Numbered from the stretch's first letter, positions 1 through 9,014 are shown. The stretch is 64,000 nucleotides of DNA from Vreelandella profundi (GCF_019722725.1 NZ_CP077941.1:3534001-3598000), one strand, 5' to 3'. Program-made: numbers and translations. The notes: a model not told the origin generated them from the sequence alone.

Positions 1-1091
1 GCCAAGGCATGCCGTACCGTATTTACGGCGGCCATCGCTTTTACGAGCGTCTTGAAATCAAAAACGCCCTGGCTTACCTGCGCCTGATGCTCAACCGTGA
101 TGACGATGCATCACTAGAGCGCGTGATCAATGTGCCTACTCGCGGCATTGGCACACGCACCGTTGAGATTGTTCGCCTGCGCGCTCGTGAACAAAGCGTT
201 CCGCTGTGGCAAGCACTGCACGATGCAATAAATGATGGTTCGCTAAAAGGCCGCGCGGCCAATGCGGTGCAAATCTTCACCAACCTGATTGAGCAGCTCG
301 ACAACGATGTCTCTGGCATGGCGCTGCACGAAATTATCGACCATGTGACGGTTCATACCGGCTTGATTGAGCATCACAAAAGCGAGCGCGGTGAGAAAGG
401 CCAAGCCCGAGTAGAGAACTTGGAGGAGCTGGTCACCGCTGCCCGCGCCTTTACCCAGGGCGACGTTTTTGAAGCGCCCGAAGCGGGGGAAGGCATGGCG
501 GCGCTGGAAGCCTTTCTTTCAGAAGCGGCCCTCAATGCCGGTGACCACGAAGCCGAAGAATTTGAGGACAGCGTGCAGCTAATGACGCTGCACTCCGCCA
601 AAGGCCTCGAATTCCCCGTGGTGTTCATTGCCGGTGTCGAGGAAGGCCTGTTCCCGCACAAAATGTCGCTTGAAGAGCCGGGCAGGCTCGAAGAGGAACG
701 CAGACTATGCTACGTCGGCGTCACTCGCGCTATGCAGAAGCTCTACCTGACCCACGCTGAAACTCGTCGCCTGCACGGCAAAGAGGTCTTTCCACGCCCC
801 TCGCGCTTCTTGCGCGAACTGCCTCCACACCTGCTCGAAGAAGTACGCCTACGCGGACACATTTCACGCCCGGTCACGGCATCCCGCACCTCCTTTGCTC
901 AGCAAAGTATCGAAAGCAGCGGCGATATTCCCAGCCTGCACGTCGGCCAGGGAGTTGAGCACCCCGTCTTTGGCGAAGGGGTGATTTTAAATGCGGAAGG
1001 CGAAGGTGCCCGCGCCCGTGTGCAGGTCAGCTTTGACGGTGAAGGCGTTAAGTGGCTGGTGCTTGGGTTTGCCAAGCTAACCCCGCTTTAA
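1..1091 (+). CDS. uvrD: DNA helicase II UvrD, 5'-truncated by window edge
   Basis: C-terminal half of DNA helicase II, the ATP-dependent 3'-5' SF1A helicase of nucleotide excision and mismatch repair. The frame (complete codons from base 3) is open at the left edge, so the gene begins outside the window; the ATG at 9 lies inside the conserved segment PYRIYGGHRFYER and is not a start. Seen, counting from that Met: the 2B region, motif V LMTLHSAKGLEFP (191-203), motif VI VGVTRAMQKLYL (about 237-248), and a C-terminal Tudor-like domain ending at LGFAKLTPL that is typical of UvrD and separates it from Rep. A second SF1A helicase, rep, lies near the other end of the window. The TAA is at 1089-1091 and no clear terminator follows. 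Confidence 0.95.
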   Translation, partial: QGMPYRIYGGHRFYERLEIKNALAYLRLMLNRDDDASLERVINVPTRGIGTRTVEIVRLRAREQSVPLWQALHDAINDGSLKGRAANAVQIFTNLIEQLDNDVSGMALHEIIDHVTVHTGLIEHHKSERGEKGQARVENLEELVTAARAFTQGDVFEAPEAGEGMAALEAFLSEAALNAGDHEAEEFEDSVQLMTLHSAKGLEFPVVFIAGVEEGLFPHKMSLEEPGRLEEERRLCYVGVTRAMQKLYLTHAETRRLHGKEVFPRPSRFLRELPPHLLEEVRLRGHISRPVTASRTSFAQQSIESSGDIPSLHVGQGVEHPVFGEGVILNAEGEGARARVQVSFDGEGVKWLVLGFAKLTPL

Positions 1092-1222
1092 ACGGTTAAC
1101 GACTTAGCGTTGCACTCAATGGCTTGCCGATTAAAACCCGCTTAGCGCATACTGGCGGACGGACACTGCGCGCGCCTGCGTGCTGACAAAAAAATCATAT
1201 AATTTCCGGAGACTTACCCGCC

Positions 1223-2317
1223 ATGCAACGCCGTAACTTTCTCAAGACCGTCGGCTTAGGTGCTGCCGGTGTCGCTGCTGCCCCCTTTGTAACCACTGCT
1301 AGCGCACGCGCTCAAGAAACCTACACCTGGGACATGGTCACCTCCTGGCCAAAAAACTTTCCTGCTTTGGGCACCGGCGCGAACGATTTCGCACGTCGCG
1401 TTGAACAGCTGTCCAATGGCCGCATGCAGATCCGCGTTCACGGCGCAGGCGAACTAGTGCCCGCGCTGGAAGTGTTTGATGCCGTCTCTGCGGGCACCGC
1501 TGAAATGGGTCACTCTGCCTCTTACTACTGGCGCGGAAAAGTGGCGGCTTCGCAGTTCTTTACGGCCGTGCCGTTTGGTATGACGACCACTGAAATGAAC
1601 GCCTGGCTTTATCACGGCGGCGGTCAAGAGCTGTGGGATGAAATCTATGGCAAGCACAATCTTAAACCGTTCCCAGTAGGCAATACGGGAGCGCAGATGG
1701 CCGGTTGGTTCAAAAAAGAAATCAACTCGCTGGCAGACATGCAGGGGCTGAAGTTACGCCTGCCAGGCCTTGCGGGTGAGGCCATGAATGCCATTGGCGT
1801 CAGCACCGTTAACATGCCCGGCTCCGAGATTTTCACCTCGCTGCAAACCGGCGTGCTGGATGCCGCTGACTGGGTGGGGCCATACAACGATATGGCATTT
1901 GGCTTGCACCAAGTCGCGGACTACTACTACACCTCGGTGTGGAACGAGCCGACGGCAGTTCTGGAAGGCACGGTCAATCTGGATGCGTGGAATGCGCTGC
2001 CGGAAGACCTACAGGATGTCATTCGCGAAGCGGCGCGCGCCTCGAACATGGCGATGAACAGCGAATTTGCCTATCGCAATGCCCAGGCGCTCGAAACGTT
2101 AGTAGATGAGCACGGCGTCCAACTGCGCACCTTCCCGGACGACGTGATGGAAGCGCTGTATGTCTCCTCACAGGAAGTCATCCAGAACCAAATAGATAAC
2201 GACGAAGAATCCCGTCAGGTTTATGAGTCTTACTCTGCGTTCCAGAAGGTGCTGCGGCCGTTTAGCGATGTGAGTGAATACGCCTATCTGAAGAGCCGCG
2301 ATAGCGTTGGTGCCTAA
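1223..2317 (+). CDS. TRAP transporter solute-binding protein, DctP/TakP-like, Tat-exported
   Basis: Periplasmic solute receptor of a TRAP transporter, which delivers an organic acid to a membrane permease driven by an ion gradient. The 364-residue protein starts with a twin-arginine signal (RRNFLK at 3-8, hydrophobic stretch to about 28, cleavage near ARAQ), so it is probably exported folded. The conserved ligand-binding arginine region GLKLRLPGLAGEAMNAIG and the segment DWVGPYND resemble the alpha-keto-acid-binding TakP branch, which is an inference from motifs. A TATAAT sits at 1198-1203 and GGAG lies about 11 bases before the ATG. No permease subunits (DctQ, DctM) are adjacent and a terminator hairpin follows at once, so the gene is an orphan receptor that must work with a permease encoded elsewhere. 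Confidence 0.9.
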   Translation: MQRRNFLKTVGLGAAGVAAAPFVTTASARAQETYTWDMVTSWPKNFPALGTGANDFARRVEQLSNGRMQIRVHGAGELVPALEVFDAVSAGTAEMGHSASYYWRGKVAASQFFTAVPFGMTTTEMNAWLYHGGGQELWDEIYGKHNLKPFPVGNTGAQMAGWFKKEINSLADMQGLKLRLPGLAGEAMNAIGVSTVNMPGSEIFTSLQTGVLDAADWVGPYNDMAFGLHQVADYYYTSVWNEPTAVLEGTVNLDAWNALPEDLQDVIREAARASNMAMNSEFAYRNAQALETLVDEHGVQLRTFPDDVMEALYVSSQEVIQNQIDNDEESRQVYESYSAFQKVLRPFSDVSEYAYLKSRDSVGA

Positions 2318-2363
2318 TAAACGGATGCTTAACACATTGGCAAGCACGTAAAGGGCAAGCACG

Positions 2364-2392
2364 GCAAAAGGGCGCACTTAGCGCCCTTTTGC
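2364..2392. terminator. Bidirectional hairpin between convergent genes
   Basis: Perfect 12-bp stem (GCAAAAGGGCGC at 2364-2375 and its complement at 2381-2392) with a 5-base loop; the CTTTT run forms the end of the stem in both orientations. It sits between the TRAP receptor gene (+) and the thioesterase gene (-). Confidence 0.75.
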
Positions 2393-2435
2393 TATTTGAG
2401 ACACGACCTCTTTTGAAAAGCGCCTGACCCGCTAA

Positions 2436-2852
2436 CTAGTCGCTATGTACCGCTCGGATACGACCGTTGTCGTCTAGTGCCACCACCACAAAACGCGCTT
2501 CCGTGACTTTTTGGCGCTCTTCAATCCGCTGTCCATGAGGCGGACGCACCCATACTTCTACGTCGATTTTAATCGAGCTGTGGCCGATCTCTTGCACCTG
2601 GGTATAAACGCTGATCATTGAGCCAACGCGCACCGGGCTTAAAAAATCCATGGCTTCAATTGCCACGGTCGCTGTGCGTCCGCCTGCTTCACGCCCGGCC
2701 GCCAGTTCGGCCGCCTGGTCCATGTGATTAACCAGCCAGCCACCGGGTATATCGCCATAAAGATTGGTATCTTGACGTGAGGCCACTAATTTTAAAGTAA
2801 GCTGCCCTTTGGGGGCGGGCACGTCGTCCAAATCCGTTTCCAAAAGAGTCAT
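2436..2852 (-). CDS. Acyl-CoA thioesterase, hotdog fold, YciA/BFIT type
   Basis: Hydrolyses acyl-CoA esters to free acid and CoA in the cytoplasm. The 138-residue protein is one hotdog domain of the usual length for the family: the PGGWLVNHMDQAAELAA region (about 36-52) matches the central helix with its catalytic acid, followed by FLSPVRVGSMISVYTQV (about 69-85) and the VEVWVRPP strand. The start ATG at 2850-2852 precedes MTLLETDLDD. It is transcribed alone, convergent with the TRAP receptor and divergent from pstS. The acyl-chain preference cannot be read from the sequence. Confidence 0.85.
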   Translation of the reverse strand: MTLLETDLDDVPAPKGQLTLKLVASRQDTNLYGDIPGGWLVNHMDQAAELAAGREAGGRTATVAIEAMDFLSPVRVGSMISVYTQVQEIGHSSIKIDVEVWVRPPHGQRIEERQKVTEARFVVVALDDNGRIRAVHSD

Positions 2853-2982
2853 TAGTTTGCCGCTTAGTCAGTTTATTGTTGTAACCCTTGTTGCCAGCGC
2901 CACGCACAAGCGCGCTGCCGATATTGGTTGCTGCATCGCAACACGACCAAAGGGATTCAGTTAATCATAAGAGGACGCCCGT

Positions 2983-4005
2983 TTGAATACCCGTTTGCAT
3001 ACTCTCTTATCGAGTGCTTCACATACTTCGCTGCGTACTTTTTCACAGACGCCGTTGAATGGCCAGGGCGCTCAGCCATCTAGGCTTTACACCTTGTTGC
3101 GCTGGGCGACCATGACGCTGCTGCTGGCAAGCCCGCTTGCGTGGGCGCAATCACCGCCGGTTAGCGGCACCTTGGGGGCCGTAGGTTCTGACACCATGGC
3201 GGGCCTGATGCTGCGCTGGGGCGAAACGCTAACGAATCGCTATCCGGATGTAACGCTGCAATTTCAAGCCGGCGGTTCGGCCAGTGCGCCGACGGCTCTG
3301 ACGGCTGGCACGACGCGGCTGGGGCCAATGTCTCGCCCGATGACCAAAGATGAACGCGATAATTTTACCCAGCGCTATGGCTATGCGCCACTGGAATTAA
3401 AGATCGCTCGCGATGCGCTTATCATTGTCGTCCACCGCCATAACCCGCTGCGGGCACTCACTCGCCGCCAGGTCGATGCGATCTTCTCAACCTCGTTGGC
3501 CTGCGGTGCAGAGGCGCCGATAAGGCGCTGGGATCAGCTTCCTGCAACGCGCGATTGGTCATTTGGCAGCATTGCGCTGCATGGCCGCAACTTGGCGTCA
3601 GGCACCCATGGGCTGTTTCAAGAGCGGGTATTATGCGGCGGCGCCTTTCGCCATGATATCAGCGAACATCCCGGCTCATCGTCCGTCGTCGCGGCCGTCG
3701 GTGAATCAACCAACGCCATGGGGTACGCGGGATATAATCACCTGACCCCCGCGGTTCACGCGTTAAGCCTTTATAACGACAATGGCGTCGCGATTCCTCC
3801 TAGTGAAGCCGCGATACAGCGTGGCGACTACCCGCTGTCGCGCGATCTCTACCTCTACGTTAATCTACCGCCTGGCGAGCACCTGCCCCCCGCTGAGCAA
3901 GCATTGATAGCGCTCATTATGTCGGATGAAGGCCAGCAAATTGCCCGCGCCTCTGGGTTTGTGGCATTAGCTCCGAGCACGTTAGAAGCTCAGCGGACGT
4001 GGTAA
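2983..4005 (+). CDS. pstS: Phosphate ABC transporter substrate-binding protein PstS
   Basis: Periplasmic phosphate-binding receptor of the PstSCAB high-affinity importer. The start is taken at TTG 2983 because AAGAGGA lies at 2969-2975, 7 bases before it; ATG 3112 (codon 44) would give a more usual signal peptide (MTLLLASPLAWA, cleavage about AWA-QS) but has no comparable ribosome-binding site. The mature part starts GTLGAVGSDTMAGLMLRW, the PstS phosphate-loop region, and has ASGTHGLFQ and GYAGYN motifs of the PstS-like superfamily. The N-terminal extension before the hydrophobic core (about 43 residues) is unusually long. It is the first gene of the pst cluster, yet I see no Pho box upstream; the box lies after pstS. 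Confidence 0.92.
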   Translation: MNTRLHTLLSSASHTSLRTFSQTPLNGQGAQPSRLYTLLRWATMTLLLASPLAWAQSPPVSGTLGAVGSDTMAGLMLRWGETLTNRYPDVTLQFQAGGSASAPTALTAGTTRLGPMSRPMTKDERDNFTQRYGYAPLELKIARDALIIVVHRHNPLRALTRRQVDAIFSTSLACGAEAPIRRWDQLPATRDWSFGSIALHGRNLASGTHGLFQERVLCGGAFRHDISEHPGSSSVVAAVGESTNAMGYAGYNHLTPAVHALSLYNDNGVAIPPSEAAIQRGDYPLSRDLYLYVNLPPGEHLPPAEQALIALIMSDEGQQIARASGFVALAPSTLEAQRTW

Positions 4006-4009
4006 GTCA

Positions 4010-4027
4010 CTGTCATTTAAATGTCAT
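4010..4027 (+). promoter_or_regulatory. Pho box upstream of pstC
   Basis: CTGTCAT at 4010-4016 and ATGTCAT at 4021-4027 form two 7-base half-sites separated by TTAA, an 11-base repeat period that matches the known PhoB-binding consensus. It begins 5 bases after the pstS stop codon and 80 bases before the pstC ATG. A possible -10 (TTAAGG) follows within 10 bases. It implies a PhoB-activated promoter for pstCAB-phoU that is separate from pstS. Confidence 0.85.
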
Positions 4028-4056
4028 CAAAGTGCCTTAAGGTGAGGAGACATCTT

Positions 4057-4110
4057 ATGCTGAAGGATCAGTGCTGTGCGCGCCCTGGTTTGCCAATGAT
4101 AACGACATGA
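4057..4110 (+). CDS. Possible 17-residue leader peptide overlapping the pstC start
   Basis: A short frame, MLKDQCCARPGLPMITT, preceded by a good ribosome-binding site (GGTGAGGAGA at 4041-4050, about 7 bases before the ATG). Its TGA at 4108-4110 overlaps the pstC ATG at 4107 as ATGA. pstC itself has no ribosome-binding site just before ATG 4107, so translational coupling from this leader would explain its start. No homologue is recognised; it could also be chance. Confidence 0.4.
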   Translation: MLKDQCCARPGLPMITT

Positions 4111-5225
4111 CCTCACCTCGGTTAACGACGTCCCGCCAGCCGCTGCGTCTGCTGCAAGATCGCGTGGCCACAGGGCTAATCACCGCAGGCGGTGTCGGCG
4201 TGCTGCTTGCGATACTCGCTATCGGCATCTTTTTGGTGTGGGAAACCATACCGCTCTTGGCGATTGGCGATGCCTTAGCGCTAACAACGCTGACCCCGCT
4301 TGCCTGGGGTACGTTGAAAGCCGCGCTGGCAGCTCTGCTGTTTGCGATCCCCGTCGCCCTGGGGGCGGCCATCTACTCGGCGCTGTTTATGTCCGCGCGT
4401 TTGCGCAGCCGTATCAAGCCCACGCTAGAAATGATGGAAGCGATTCCCGGCGTGGTAGTGGGCTTTATCGCCGGGCTCATTTTGGCGCCTTGGGTAGAAC
4501 GCCACCTGGCGAGTGCGCTGGTTGTGATGATTTGGCTGCCGCTAAGCGCGGGGCTAGCCGGTTTATGCTGGCATTTGGCTAAAACACGCTTACGCCGCCG
4601 TCTACCGCTGTCCTGGGCCGGACTTTGGTTAGTGCCCTGGCTTGCGCTAATGGTGGCAACAGCGCTCTGGCTCACGCCTTGGGTAGAGCAGCATTGGCTT
4701 GGCGGCGACTTACGCCAGTTGCTCTATCAGCGATTTGGCATGGACTACGCTACTCGCAACGCGCTGATCGTGGGCATCGCCATGGGCTTTGCGGTCATTC
4801 CCAGTATTTACTCATTAGCGGAAGATGCGCTGGCCGATGTGCCGAAAACCCTGATTGAGGGCGCCCAGGCGCTAGGCGCCAGTCGTTGGCAGGCACTGTG
4901 GAAAGTGGCGCTGACGGCCGCGGGCCCCGGTATTTTCTCGGCAGTGATGATTGGTGCGGGCAGGGCCGTGGGCGAAACGATGATTGTGCTGATGGCGAGC
5001 GGCAATACCGCGCTGTTGAGCGCAAACCCGTTTGAAGGGATGCGCTCCATGTCCGCCGCGATCGCCATAGAGCTGCCCGAAGCCGCGCCGGGTGCCCAAA
5101 CGTATCATCTACTGATGTTGGCAGCGCTCGTATTGTTCATCTTCACCTTTTTAGTTAACACCTTGGCAGAGGTTGTGCGCCAACGTTTGCGGCGTCGTTA
5201 CCGCCAGCTGGGGGGCATGTCATGA
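4107..5225 (+). CDS. pstC: Phosphate ABC transporter permease PstC
   Basis: Inner-membrane permease of the PstSCAB phosphate importer. The frame is open from GTG 4071, but ATG 4107 (MTSPRLTTSRQPLRLLQ) gives the more usual N-terminus; the spacing of AAGGA before GTG 4071 is only 3 bases. The product is 372 residues, with a first transmembrane helix at about 25-50 and a cluster of further helices. The coupling loop EGAQALGASRWQALWKV and the GAGRAVGETMIVLMASG segment are diagnostic of PstC. It is longer than the E. coli protein (about 320 residues), with extra sequence between the early helices. It overlaps pstA by 4 bases (ATGA) and is controlled by the Pho box at 4010-4027. Confidence 0.93.
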   Translation: MTSPRLTTSRQPLRLLQDRVATGLITAGGVGVLLAILAIGIFLVWETIPLLAIGDALALTTLTPLAWGTLKAALAALLFAIPVALGAAIYSALFMSARLRSRIKPTLEMMEAIPGVVVGFIAGLILAPWVERHLASALVVMIWLPLSAGLAGLCWHLAKTRLRRRLPLSWAGLWLVPWLALMVATALWLTPWVEQHWLGGDLRQLLYQRFGMDYATRNALIVGIAMGFAVIPSIYSLAEDALADVPKTLIEGAQALGASRWQALWKVALTAAGPGIFSAVMIGAGRAVGETMIVLMASGNTALLSANPFEGMRSMSAAIAIELPEAAPGAQTYHLLMLAALVLFIFTFLVNTLAEVVRQRLRRRYRQLGGMS

Positions 5226-6640
5226 CCGGCGTGCCGACAGGCAGCCAGCGCCGCCGCTTTCACTGGCTAGATGGCCTTTGGCCTTGGCTTTGCGCGGCAA
5301 GCGTTGCGCTGTCGCTCCTTATGCTCGGGGCGCTGCTGACACTGCTACTGGTTCGTGGGCTAGGACATTTCTGGCCCGCCACCCTAGAGGAAGTCACGCT
5401 GCGCTCAGGTGAAACCTTTGCTGGCCAAGCGGTACGCGAAGTGGCGCTGCCCCAGCAGCCAGGGGATGAGCGCCTATATTTCACCGGTAATCGTGATATT
5501 GAGACCGCGCGCTGGCGCTGGGTGGCAATTGACGACATTGCAATGCAAGCCCAGCCCGCAGACCTAATTCGCCTAGAGCGCAGCCCCTGGGATGACTTTA
5601 TCGGCCGCTTAGTGGCTATAGAGCAATACGATCAGCGCTGGGAGGGGGACGCTGCCTGGCAGCAGTTAACGTCGCTGTTAGCGCTGCCAGCTAGCCAACG
5701 TCCAGATAGCCAGCTACTGCTGATCACGGCCAGTGGCCAAGCCTTGCAGCAGCCGCTGGCCAACGTGGTCAGCGCTCAGGCTCCCAATGCCATGACATGG
5801 CGACAGAAAACGCTCGCTTGGGGTCAATCTGTGTGGCGCTTCTTGAGTGAGGGGCCGCGTGCCGCGAATACCGGCGGCGGCGTATGGCCGGCCATTTTTG
5901 GCACCGTCCTGATGGTGATTTTAATGTCGGTCATCGTCACACCGTTTGGCGTGCTGGCAGCCATTTATCTTAATGAGATTGCCCATCAAGGGCGGCTCAC
6001 TCGGTTTGTCCGCATTGGCGTACGCAATCTTGCGGGCGTGCCGTCCATTGTGTACGGCGTCTTTGGTTTAGGCGTGTTTGTGTATGGGATTGGCGGCTCG
6101 CTGGACACATGGTTCTTTAGTGATACCTTGCCTTCCCCTACCTTTGGTACTGGCGGCCTGCTATGGGCCTCACTGACGCTCGCATTGCTTACCTTGCCGG
6201 TGGTGATTGTCGCAACCGAAGAGGGGCTGGCGCGCATTCCTGAGGCCCAGCGCGAAGGCGCCGTGGCGCTGGGCGCTACGCGCTTGGAAATGCTGACGCG
6301 CATCGTGCTACCCATGGCGGCGCCCGCCATGTTGACAGGCATGATTTTAGCCATTGCCCGCGCAGCGGGTGAAGTGGCACCGCTGATGCTGGTGGGCGTC
6401 GCTAAATTAGCGCCACAAATGCCGGTAGACGGTGAGTTTCCCTATCTGCATTTAGAGCGCAAGTTCATGCACCTTGGCTACCATTTATTTGATACCGCTT
6501 TTCACGGCGACGATGTGCAAGCCGCCATACCGTTGGTGTACGCCACCGCGCTACTGCTGGTGTTAATTGTGCTGGTGCTTAATCTAACTGCCATATTTCT
6601 GCGTCATTATCTTAGGCGTCAACGGGGAAGCGAATGCTAG
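5222..6640 (+). CDS. pstA: Phosphate ABC transporter permease PstA with large extracytoplasmic insertion
   Basis: Second inner-membrane permease of the phosphate importer, 472 residues against about 300 in E. coli. After a first helix (about 18-43) there is a soluble, probably periplasmic stretch of about 160 residues (from [11 protein letters not shown] to about residue 205) that is absent from short PstA proteins; then come the transmembrane core from [17 protein letters not shown] onward, the ABC coupling loop [19 protein letters not shown] and the [13 protein letters not shown] segment. It overlaps pstC by 4 bases and pstB by 7, so translation is probably coupled. The insertion resembles long PstA/PstC forms of other marine gammaproteobacteria (general knowledge); its role is unknown. 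Confidence 0.93.
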   Translation: MTGVPTGSQRRRFHWLDGLWPWLCAASVALSLLMLGALLTLLLVRGLGHFWPATLEEVTLRSGETFAGQAVREVALPQQPGDERLYFTGNRDIETARWRWVAIDDIAMQAQPADLIRLERSPWDDFIGRLVAIEQYDQRWEGDAAWQQLTSLLALPASQRPDSQLLLITASGQALQQPLANVVSAQAPNAMTWRQKTLAWGQSVWRFLSEGPRAANTGGGVWPAIFGTVLMVILMSVIVTPFGVLAAIYLNEIAHQGRLTRFVRIGVRNLAGVPSIVYGVFGLGVFVYGIGGSLDTWFFSDTLPSPTFGTGGLLWASLTLALLTLPVVIVATEEGLARIPEAQREGAVALGATRLEMLTRIVLPMAAPAMLTGMILAIARAAGEVAPLMLVGVAKLAPQMPVDGEFPYLHLERKFMHLGYHLFDTAFHGDDVQAAIPLVYATALLLVLIVLVLNLTAIFLRHYLRRQRGSEC

Positions 6641-7449
6641 CGCCATTACATTCAGTTAATGCCTCTCAGCCACCGGTCACGCATTTTTCGCCTGAGCAGT
6701 GCTGTCTGAGCATTGATCATCTTAGCCTTGCCTATGCCGGGAAAGAGGCGCTGCGTGATTTAACGCTGAGCATTCCTCGTCATCGTGTCACGGCCTTTAT
6801 TGGCCCGTCGGGGTGCGGTAAATCGACGTTATTAAGGGCCATAAACCGGCTGCATGATCTTAACGAAGCGGTGAGCCACAGCGGCCAAATTGTGCTGGAA
6901 GGTCAAGATATTCATGGCCCTCAGGTAAATGTTACCGAGCTACGTCGACGTGTTGGAATGGTGTTTCAAACGCCTAATCCCTTTCCCATGTCGATTTATG
7001 AAAACGTCGCCTTTGGCTTACGTTTGCAGCAGCGCCTGCCCAAGCGCAAACGTGACGACATTATCGAGTGGGCGCTAACGTCCGCGGCGCTGTGGGATGA
7101 AGTGAAAGACCGTCTACATCGCTCTGCCTGGCAGCTTTCCGGTGGTCAGCAGCAGCGCTTGGTGATTGCCCGCACCTTAGCGGTAAAACCTGACGTACTG
7201 CTGCTTGATGAGCCGGCGTCGGCACTAGATCCCATTTCGACGCTTAAAATTGAGGAGCTAATTCGCAACCTCAAGTCAGAGCTAACCTTGGTGCTGGTGA
7301 CTCACAACATGCAGCAGGCGGCGCGAGTATCGGACTACACCGCCTTTTTGCATCAGGGTGAGCTGATTGAATACGGGCCCACTGACCAAGTCTTCACCAA
7401 CCCCCGTTTGCAACGTACCGAAAACTACATCACCGGCCGCGTCACCTAG
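6634..7449 (+). CDS. pstB: Phosphate ABC transporter ATP-binding protein PstB
   Basis: Cytoplasmic ATPase that powers phosphate import. It has 271 residues with Walker [10 protein letters not shown] (about 57-65), signature [13 protein letters not shown] (about 168-180), Walker [14 protein letters not shown] (about 189-201) and the switch His in VTHNMQQAA. An N-terminal extension of about 25 residues precedes the ABC domain. The ATG at 6634 lies inside the end of pstA (ATGCTAG). It also belongs to the PhoR signalling complex with PhoU (family knowledge). Confidence 0.96.
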   Translation: MLAPLHSVNASQPPVTHFSPEQCCLSIDHLSLAYAGKEALRDLTLSIPRHRVTAFIGPSGCGKSTLLRAINRLHDLNEAVSHSGQIVLEGQDIHGPQVNVTELRRRVGMVFQTPNPFPMSIYENVAFGLRLQQRLPKRKRDDIIEWALTSAALWDEVKDRLHRSAWQLSGGQQQRLVIARTLAVKPDVLLLDEPASALDPISTLKIEELIRNLKSELTLVLVTHNMQQAARVSDYTAFLHQGELIEYGPTDQVFTNPRLQRTENYITGRVT

Positions 7450-7480
7450 GCCTTATCGACGACAACATCAGGAGTGGTCC

Positions 7481-8206
7481 ATGGATATTACGAGCGATAC
7501 CCACAGCCAGCATATCTCCCGCCAGTTCAATCAGGAGCTGGAAGAGCTTAAAACCCACCTGATGGCGATGGGCGGCCTGGTAGAAAAGCAGGTGCAGGAT
7601 GCCGTCTTTGCTCTTCTGGAAGGCGATACTCGGTTGGCAGAGCAAGTGCGCGACAATGATCGCCAGGTGAACGCTCTACAGCTGCAAATTGATGACGAAT
7701 GTACGCGCGTACTGGCCCGCCGCCAGCCGGCAGCATCGGACTTGCGGCTGGTGCTTGCCGTTATTCGCGCTACCTCTGATCTGGAGCGAATTGGCGATGA
7801 AGCCAGCAAAATTGCCCGGAACGCGCTGCTGTTAAGCGAAAGCACCAGCACCATTCGCGGCCTGGTGGAAGTGCGTCACATTAGCGAGCACGTGCGTAAA
7901 ATGCTGCGCGATGCGCTCACCGCCTTTGCTCGCTTTGATACCGATCTTGCGATGCAGGTCGTGCGTGAAGACGAGCTGGTAGATGATGAGTACAGCAGCG
8001 CTATGCGCTCCTTAATGACGTTCATGATGGAAGATTCACGCTCTATTACTTCCGTACTGAGCATCATGTGGGTACTGCGTGCCCTTGAGCGCGTGGGCGA
8101 TCATGCTGACAATCTTGCGGAATACGTGGTCTATCTCGTGAAAGGCTTAGATATTCGTCACAGCGACCCTGACAATCTAGATCCGCAGGGGCTAAAAAAG
8201 TCTTGA
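7481..8206 (+). CDS. phoU: Phosphate signalling regulator PhoU
   Basis: Negative regulator that links the Pst transporter to the PhoR kinase. The start is ATG 7481 (MDITSDTHSQHISRQFNQEL) because AGGAG lies at 7470-7474; the frame is open further upstream into pstB. The product is 241 residues, the usual length, with two PhoU three-helix repeats: RATSDLERIGDEA (about 89-101) and RALERVGDHADNLAEYVVY (about 198-216), which carry the E/DxxRxxD metal-binding signatures. It is the last gene of the pst operon, 31 bases after pstB, followed by a hairpin at 8232-8260. Confidence 0.96.
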   Translation: MDITSDTHSQHISRQFNQELEELKTHLMAMGGLVEKQVQDAVFALLEGDTRLAEQVRDNDRQVNALQLQIDDECTRVLARRQPAASDLRLVLAVIRATSDLERIGDEASKIARNALLLSESTSTIRGLVEVRHISEHVRKMLRDALTAFARFDTDLAMQVVREDELVDDEYSSAMRSLMTFMMEDSRSITSVLSIMWVLRALERVGDHADNLAEYVVYLVKGLDIRHSDPDNLDPQGLKKS

Positions 8207-8231
8207 CCTGATTAGGGTTTCCTCCTGCAAT

Positions 8232-8260
8232 ACGTCCAGGTTGCCAGGCAGCCTGGACGT
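8232..8260 (+). terminator. Hairpin after phoU
   Basis: Nine-base stem ACGTCCAGG (8232-8240) with its complement at 8252-8260 and an 11-base loop. Only TTT follows, so termination may be partial, with read-through into cysZ. Confidence 0.5.
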
Positions 8261-8282
8261 TTGAACCATAAGGAGCCACCTA

Positions 8283-9014
8283 ATGCTGGATGCTGTCACT
8301 GCCCTTAGTCGAGGTACACGCTGTGTTTATCAGCCGGGTATGCGACGCTATATTTTCTTGCCCATTTTAATCAATCTCATCGTTTACATCAGCATGCTCA
8401 GCTTTGTGCTCTCACGCTTTGATGGCTGGCTGGCGCATTGGATGGGCATGGTGCCCACCTGGCTAGAATGGCTGTCGTGGCTCATTTGGCCGCTGTTTGT
8501 GATTAGCCTGATCGTCGTCGTGTTTTTTACCTTTACGCTAATTACCAGCTTCATTGCCGCGCCTTTTTACGGCTTTTTGGCCGCTAAAGTTGAAATACAG
8601 GCAACCGGCCGCGAACCCCTTGATGATCGAAACCTTACCCAAACGGCTATCGATGCGGTGGGTCGAGAGTTTGTAAAACTCGCCTATATTTTACCTCGCG
8701 CGATAGGCCTGTTTGTCATTAGCTGGATTCCTGGCCTGAATTTGGTTGCGCCCCTACTCTGGGCACTATTCTCAGCATGGATCATGGCGATTACCTATCT
8801 GGATTATCCGATGGATAACAACAAGGTAACTTTTAAAGATATGCGCCATCGCCTCGCCAAGCGTTGGTGGCAAAGCCTGACCTATGGCGGATTAATTACG
8901 CTGATTACCTGGATTCCGCTGGCCAATTTATTTCTGATTCCAGGCGCGGTGGCGGGTGCCGTACTGATGTGGGACGAGCATTATCGAGGCGTTCGCGACA
9001 TTACGCCGAGTTAA
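8283..9014 (+). CDS. cysZ: Sulfate transporter CysZ
   Basis: Inner-membrane protein of the CysZ/EI24 family that brings sulfate in for cysteine synthesis. It has 243 residues, close to the E. coli protein (253). Hydrophobic segments lie at about 25-48, 63-92, 135-158 and 200-230; the family segment SFIAAPFYGFLAAKVE is at about 88-103 and the conserved YLDYPMDN motif at about 175-182. AAGGAG stands at 8270-8275 before ATG 8283. It follows phoU by 76 bases with a weak hairpin between, so it may have its own promoter or receive read-through. Confidence 0.92.
   Translation: MLDAVTALSRGTRCVYQPGMRRYIFLPILINLIVYISMLSFVLSRFDGWLAHWMGMVPTWLEWLSWLIWPLFVISLIVVVFFTFTLITSFIAAPFYGFLAAKVEIQATGREPLDDRNLTQTAIDAVGREFVKLAYILPRAIGLFVISWIPGLNLVAPLLWALFSAWIMAITYLDYPMDNNKVTFKDMRHRLAKRWWQSLTYGGLITLITWIPLANLFLIPGAVAGAVLMWDEHYRGVRDITPS

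Noticed and set aside
5986-6354. A 122-codon minus-strand frame opposite pstA
   Set aside because: Low-complexity Ser/Thr/Arg-rich product typical of an antisense reading of membrane codons.
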